In this document: in pieces, positions 60,447-64,000 of the stretch
How positions within the stretch are numbered: the stretch's first letter is position 1
Layout of the letters: the number at the start of each line of letters is the position of its first letter
Source of the DNA: Bacillus sp. HNG
GTDB taxonomy: Bacteria > Bacillota > Bacilli > Bacillales > Bacillaceae_L
Assembly (NCBI RefSeq): GCF_003400205.1
Contig: NZ_QUQV01000002.1
Location: 62,001 to 126,000 of the forward strand
Direction: 5' to 3'
Length of the DNA stretch: 64,000 nt
Notes under the pieces: model-generated
What the model was told of the DNA's origin: nothing
Databases searched by the model: none
Seen by the model: only the letters and a program-made list of their open reading frames with translations
Program-made: the position numbers and the translations under genes

Positions 60447-61765
60447 CGTCAATACACGAACAACAAAAAATAAAAGAAGAATTCCAATCTCGGATGGATC
60501 AGAACGAATTATTGAACTGCATGCGCTGTGGGTTCTGTCTTCCAACCTGCCCAACCTATATCGAATCGGGCTATCAGGAATCCCACTCCCCTCGCGGAAG
60601 AATTGCATTAATGAAGGCTGTTGTCGATGGTCTCATTGAGCCCGATGAGGACTTTGAAAAATCGTTAAATATGTGCTTAGGATGTCGCGCCTGTGAACCG
60701 GTTTGTCCGTCTGGCGTCAATTACGGACATCTTTTAGAAGAAGCAAGGGATATTGTTCATCAAAATAAAAAGCATTCTTTACCGATTAAGACCGTTCGAA
60801 AAACCGTTTTTGAAGGTCTGTTTCCTCATCAAAATCGCATGCGTACCTTAACTGGATTACTGGGTGTCTATCAGCGTTCCGGCATGCAAAAAGTCGTTCA
60901 AAAAAGTGGGCTAATGAAGTTCTTACCTGATAGCTTAACGACGATGGAACGCGTTCTACCAGAGGTGCCTACTTTGAAAGAACTCAAGAACCGACCATAC
61001 CACCTTGAGCCCATTGGTGTTCAAAAGAAAAAGGTCTCCTTTTTCACAGGTTGCTTGATGGATACGATGTTTATGAAAACGAATGATGCCACAATGAAGT
61101 TGCTTCAATTGGCTGGCTGTGAGATTGTCATACCAAAATCTCAGGCGTGCTGTGGGGCGCTACATGGACATAGTGGAGAAAAGAATAAAGCTAAAGAGCT
61201 AGCAAAACAAAATATTATCGGGTTTGAGGAAATCGAGGCGGATTATATTATTACAAATGCTGGTGGCTGTGGAGCCTTTTTAATTGATTATGGTCACCTT
61301 CTAAAAGATGAGCCAAAGTGGGTAGAACGGGCGAAAGCTTTTTCAAAAAAGCTTAAGGATATCTCTTCTGTTTTAGTAGAATTAGAGTTTCATAAACAAG
61401 AGCTTTCCCTCCCTGCTCAGGTCATTACCTACCAAGATTCATGTCATTTACGAAATGTGATGAAGACTGCTTCTGAGCCAAGAAAGCTACTTCAAGCCAT
61501 TAACGGCGCCACTTATATGGAAATGAAAAATGCGGATAGCTGCTGTGGCTCAGCTGGAATCTATAACATCGTGGAGTCTGAAATGTCGATGAAAATTTTG
61601 GATTCAAAAATGAAAAACGTAAAAGAGACACAGGCTAAAACCATTGTCACAGCGAATCCAGGCTGTTTATTACAAATGAAACTTGGCATTGAACGGGAAG
61701 GGTTATCCGATAAAATGCGTGCCGTTCATATTGTAGATTTATTGCTTGAAGCGGTTGAAGAGTAA
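60443..61765 (+). CDS. glcF: Glycolate oxidase iron-sulfur subunit GlcF
   Basis: A 440-residue protein that carries electrons from GlcD to the quinone pool. Two [4Fe-4S] ferredoxin motifs: C26, C29, C32, C36 in CMRCGFCLPTC, and C78, C81, C84, C88 in CLGCRACEPVC. Two CCG-type domains follow (ACCGALHG near 225 and SCCGSAG near 360). It starts at the ATG overlapping the glcD stop (ATGA). Translationally coupled; forms the likely membrane-associated complex. Confidence 0.92.
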   Translation: MTSIHEQQKIKEEFQSRMDQNELLNCMRCGFCLPTCPTYIESGYQESHSPRGRIALMKAVVDGLIEPDEDFEKSLNMCLGCRACEPVCPSGVNYGHLLEEARDIVHQNKKHSLPIKTVRKTVFEGLFPHQNRMRTLTGLLGVYQRSGMQKVVQKSGLMKFLPDSLTTMERVLPEVPTLKELKNRPYHLEPIGVQKKKVSFFTGCLMDTMFMKTNDATMKLLQLAGCEIVIPKSQACCGALHGHSGEKNKAKELAKQNIIGFEEIEADYIITNAGGCGAFLIDYGHLLKDEPKWVERAKAFSKKLKDISSVLVELEFHKQELSLPAQVITYQDSCHLRNVMKTASEPRKLLQAINGATYMEMKNADSCCGSAGIYNIVESEMSMKILDSKMKNVKETQAKTIVTANPGCLLQMKLGIEREGLSDKMRAVHIVDLLLEAVEE

Positions 61766-61809
61766 AAAACAAGAATCTTCTTTGTTTACAAGGCGATTCT
61801 TGTTTTTTA
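61764..61809 (+). terminator. Terminator of glcDF
   Basis: AAAAAACAAGAATC pairs with GATTCTTGTTTTTT; works in both directions for the converging deacetylase gene. Confidence 0.9.
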
Positions 61810-61814
61810 CAATC

Positions 61815-62531
61815 CTAATTATTTTGAGTGGTATGGGTCCTAAAAAGCATTTCTGAAACAGTAACAAATTCATATCCTTCTTTCTCCAGTTTCGTCAGGA
61901 TACGATCTAGTGCTCGAATCGTTTGCGTGCGGTTTCCTCCTGAATCATGAAAAAGGATAATGTTTCCTGGCTTTATACCTGAAATAACCCGTTTTGTTAT
62001 CGTGTTAACCCCTGGATTTTTCCAATCCTTCGTATCTTGATGCCATGACCACAAAACAACATGATATCCATTTTCAGCAGCCGTATTAATAATAACATCA
62101 TTATAACTTCCACCAACTGGCCGAAATAGAGTAGGGCTAAACCCGGTTATTTCCTTAAGCGCGTCAGAAGTTTGAATTATTTCATTCTCAAGTTTTTGGG
62201 AATCCCTTATGATATTTAAATGATTAAAGGTGTGATTAGCAATTTCATGACCCTCTAATACTTCACGGCGAATAATCTCAGGGTAATTATTTGCATGTTT
62301 TCCGACAACAAAAAAAGTTGCCTTTGCTTTATGTTTTGATAACACATCTAAAATTTCAGGAGTGTAGACGGGATTTGGACCATCATCAAATGTGATTGCC
62401 ACCATCTTTTCATTCGTCTTTACTTCCCACGTAATTTTCCCCGTTTTTTCATAATCAAAGCGTTCTTTTGCCATTGCAGGAATTTGATTGAGAGACAAAA
62501 AAAGGACAATCAATAAGATGTACCTTCCCAC
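61815..62531 (-). CDS. Secreted polysaccharide deacetylase
   Basis: A 238-residue CE4 deacetylase with a signal peptide (about 1-24, ending AMA). The start is the GTG at 62531 behind AAAGGAGG. The motifs are TFDDGPNP (metal Asp), HTFNH (metal His), RPVGG, LWSWHQD and LFHDSGG, all intact. It is the classical secreted version (PdaA/YheN-like) compared with the anchored one at 2185. It probably acts on peptidoglycan. Substrate not known. Confidence 0.88.
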   Translation of the reverse strand: MGRYILLIVLFLSLNQIPAMAKERFDYEKTGKITWEVKTNEKMVAITFDDGPNPVYTPEILDVLSKHKAKATFFVVGKHANNYPEIIRREVLEGHEIANHTFNHLNIIRDSQKLENEIIQTSDALKEITGFSPTLFRPVGGSYNDVIINTAAENGYHVVLWSWHQDTKDWKNPGVNTITKRVISGIKPGNIILFHDSGGNRTQTIRALDRILTKLEKEGYEFVTVSEMLFRTHTTQNN

Positions 62532-62610
62532 AAAAGTTCCTCCTTTTATCATTTGGCTTACTAGCTAGTTTATGGATTTTTTTCATATTTATTTAAACGT
62601 AAACCTGAAT

Positions 62611-62640
62611 AAAAAAATGACGAGAACTGTTCTCGTCATT
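62611..62640 (-). terminator. Terminator of the YdcF-like gene
   Basis: AATGACGAGAAC pairs with GTTCTCGTCATT (62618 region to 62640), followed by a T run on the minus strand. Confidence 0.85.
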
Positions 62641-62651
62641 AGATGTGTATT

Positions 62652-63239
62652 TTATTTTATTAAATACTTTTCTACATAATATTTCGTGATTGACAAATAC
62701 TCGCGACTATAAGCTTTTAGCAATGTTATCTGTGGTGTTTTTGCAGGTAGACCCTTTACTGTTAAACCGGCGTCTCTTGCAATTTGAACGGAACGATAAA
62801 GGTGATAATCATTCGTCACAATAATCCCAAGCTTAGGATCTTCAGGGATAAATTGTTTCGAGAACTTGATGTTTTCATATGTACTTGTTGACCGGTCTTC
62901 CATGAAGATTCTTGTTTCAGGAATCCCTTTATCCACTAGTTCACGTCTCATTGCCTCAGCTTCTGTAATATCCTCCCCTGGGCCTTGGCCACCTGAAACG
63001 ATCAAAATCGTATTCTCGTTCTCCTTCGCATATAATGCAGCAGCATCGATACGATATTGCAATGCAAGTGACGGGGTTTCACTGTTCACCTTTGCCCCAA
63101 GAATAATTAAATAGTCAGCATTTTTGGGCGGCTCTGTATCCACATACTGAGTTATTTTATAATGAATACTCCCGAAATAGATAACACCTATTATGAGTAA
63201 AATTCCAGTAGAAAGTAACATCATTTTCCTCTTTTTCAA
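62652..63239 (-). CDS. YdcF-family (DUF218) membrane-associated protein
   Basis: A 195-residue protein with one N-terminal membrane helix (about 6-24) and a DUF218 domain: YLIILGAKVN, ILIVSGGQGPGEDITEAEAM, STSTYENIKFS and TNDYHLYRS are the conserved motifs. Family members (SanA, YdcF) affect the cell envelope or bind SAM; the role here is unknown. Start at 63239. Confidence 0.85.
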   Translation of the reverse strand: MKKRKMMLLSTGILLIIGVIYFGSIHYKITQYVDTEPPKNADYLIILGAKVNSETPSLALQYRIDAAALYAKENENTILIVSGGQGPGEDITEAEAMRRELVDKGIPETRIFMEDRSTSTYENIKFSKQFIPEDPKLGIIVTNDYHLYRSVQIARDAGLTVKGLPAKTPQITLLKAYSREYLSITKYYVEKYLIK

Positions 63240-63335
63240 ATAGTTTCAACCCCTTTAGGGTTATTCTATCATTATATCAAATGGTCAAAAAAGGAAAACT
63301 TTTAGAACGTCACTTTCTGTTTCAACGAGCTAAAT

Positions 63336-63363
63336 AAATCATGCCCTTCGAGGGGCACGATTT
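63336..63363 (-). terminator. Weak terminator of the epimerase-like gene
   Basis: ATCATGCCC (63338-63346) pairs with GGGCACGAT (63353-63361); only a short T stretch follows. Confidence 0.55.
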
Positions 63364-64000
63364 TTAGTTAAGCCAATTTTGATTTTCTAAATCCTCGAAG
63401 TAGGGGTGAAAATTGTCCATTTCGGTTTCAGCCCGTTCCAGGACGTCGGTTGAATTCGTTTTTGAAATAAATCCCAGCTCACGTGTGGCGTTTTCTGTAG
63501 ACCACGGTTTATCTTTATTATCTGATACGCCATAATATGTACCAAATTTGATGGTGGATTGGATAGCTAAATCAACTAACTGAATCACATCCTGATGACT
63601 TAATAATGTTTTTTGGGTCCGTGGTATTGTTTGTAAATCCTTCACTTCATCCCGTCTAACACTGCCAATTCGCAAGTTAATGACAGATAGATTGTTTTCT
63701 TCCTCATAGGCTAAAATATGTCCGAGGTTTTCTGATGCCAATTTAAGTGTTCCATACAAACTCTTTGAGTATGGATAATCCTCAACTTTGATTTCACGTC
63801 CGAGTGAAGACATTCCATCCTTCTCATAAAAATCGGTCACATGATTGCTGCTTGCATAGACCACCTTCGGGATACCAAGATCGATCGCTGCTTTTAGAAT
63901 ATAAAATGAAGCTAGAAAATGTATTTCGGTCTTTTTATGAAATTGGGAAAGATCTTTAAAATCATTCTTTGTGTTCACATTAAGCAGGTTAACAAGTGCG
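63364..64000 (-). CDS. NAD-dependent epimerase/dehydratase-like protein (5' end outside window)
   Basis: The frame is open past the right edge, so the GTG at 63978 is not the start; about 212 residues are visible. It shows the extended-SDR features: VVYASSNHV with the Ser, SLYGTLK as the catalytic Tyr-xxx-Lys, INLRIGSVR and a C-terminal GVSDN. It resembles uronate dehydrogenase-like or sugar-nucleotide epimerases. The N-terminal NAD motif is not visible. Confidence 0.75.
   Translation of the reverse strand, partial: ALVNLLNVNTKNDFKDLSQFHKKTEIHFLASFYILKAAIDLGIPKVVYASSNHVTDFYEKDGMSSLGREIKVEDYPYSKSLYGTLKLASENLGHILAYEEENNLSVINLRIGSVRRDEVKDLQTIPRTQKTLLSHQDVIQLVDLAIQSTIKFGTYYGVSDNKDKPWSTENATRELGFISKTNSTDVLERAETEMDNFHPYFEDLENQNWLN

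Overview
The window looks like chromosomal DNA from a low-GC, Gram-positive, endospore-former-type Bacillaceae (Bacillus sensu lato). Evidence: strong AGGAGG-type ribosome binding sites, frequent TTG/GTG starts, many classic U-run terminators, CcpA-type cre boxes, a KinB-like sensor kinase, a subtilisin-type protease, a RelP/SasA-type small alarmone synthetase, and Bacillus-style gene neighbours. No rRNA, tRNA, CRISPR array, phage or transposase gene is visible. The first and last genes are cut by the window edges.

Layout. 1-8.8 kb: end of a YfmT-like aldehyde dehydrogenase, a small lipoprotein, small unknown proteins, a polysaccharide deacetylase, a cold-shock protein, a secreted subtilase, a FAD/Rieske oxidoreductase and a duplicated AhpD-like protein, separated by palindromic repeats and one 52-bp tandem array. 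8.8-12.6 kb: ECF sigma factor, membrane protein and ABC exporter in one overlapping operon. 12.7-19.1 kb: PdxH, aspartate ammonia-lyase, an SDR, a drug/metabolite transporter, a TetR regulator and a RelP operon with an operator inside its promoter. 19.2-27.9 kb: MFS exporter divergent from an XRE-TPR regulator, TatD, TrhO, a KinB-like kinase, a methyltransferase and a nitronate monooxygenase-like enzyme. 28-30.5 kb: thiM-thiE-thiD under a TPP riboswitch whose aptamer is interrupted by a 153-bp foldback element. 30.7-39.7 kb: PadR/HAAS pair, peptidases, a YogA-like dehydrogenase, kynureninase with an Eis-like acetyltransferase, and tiny membrane proteins.

39.8-54.4 kb, all on the minus strand, is a reductive pyrimidine catabolism locus. 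PreT/PreA reduce uracil or thymine, dihydropyrimidinase opens the ring, an M20 amidohydrolase probably releases beta-alanine, an omega-aminotransferase and alanine dehydrogenase handle the amino group, and a CoA-acylating semialdehyde dehydrogenase finishes the route. NCS1 and NCS2 permeases, a PucR regulator and a 70-residue unknown protein complete it. cre-like sites lie upstream of both outer transcription units.

54.6-64 kb holds a DUF5667-type surface protein, MnmH, a CdaR-regulated glycolate oxidase pair (GlcD, GlcF), a second polysaccharide deacetylase, a YdcF-type protein and a truncated sugar-nucleotide-type epimerase. The most unusual items are the interrupted TPP riboswitch, two unlinked 52-bp-period arrays with the same architecture, the relP promoter operator with its 39-codon leader gene, and the self-contained pyrimidine locus.
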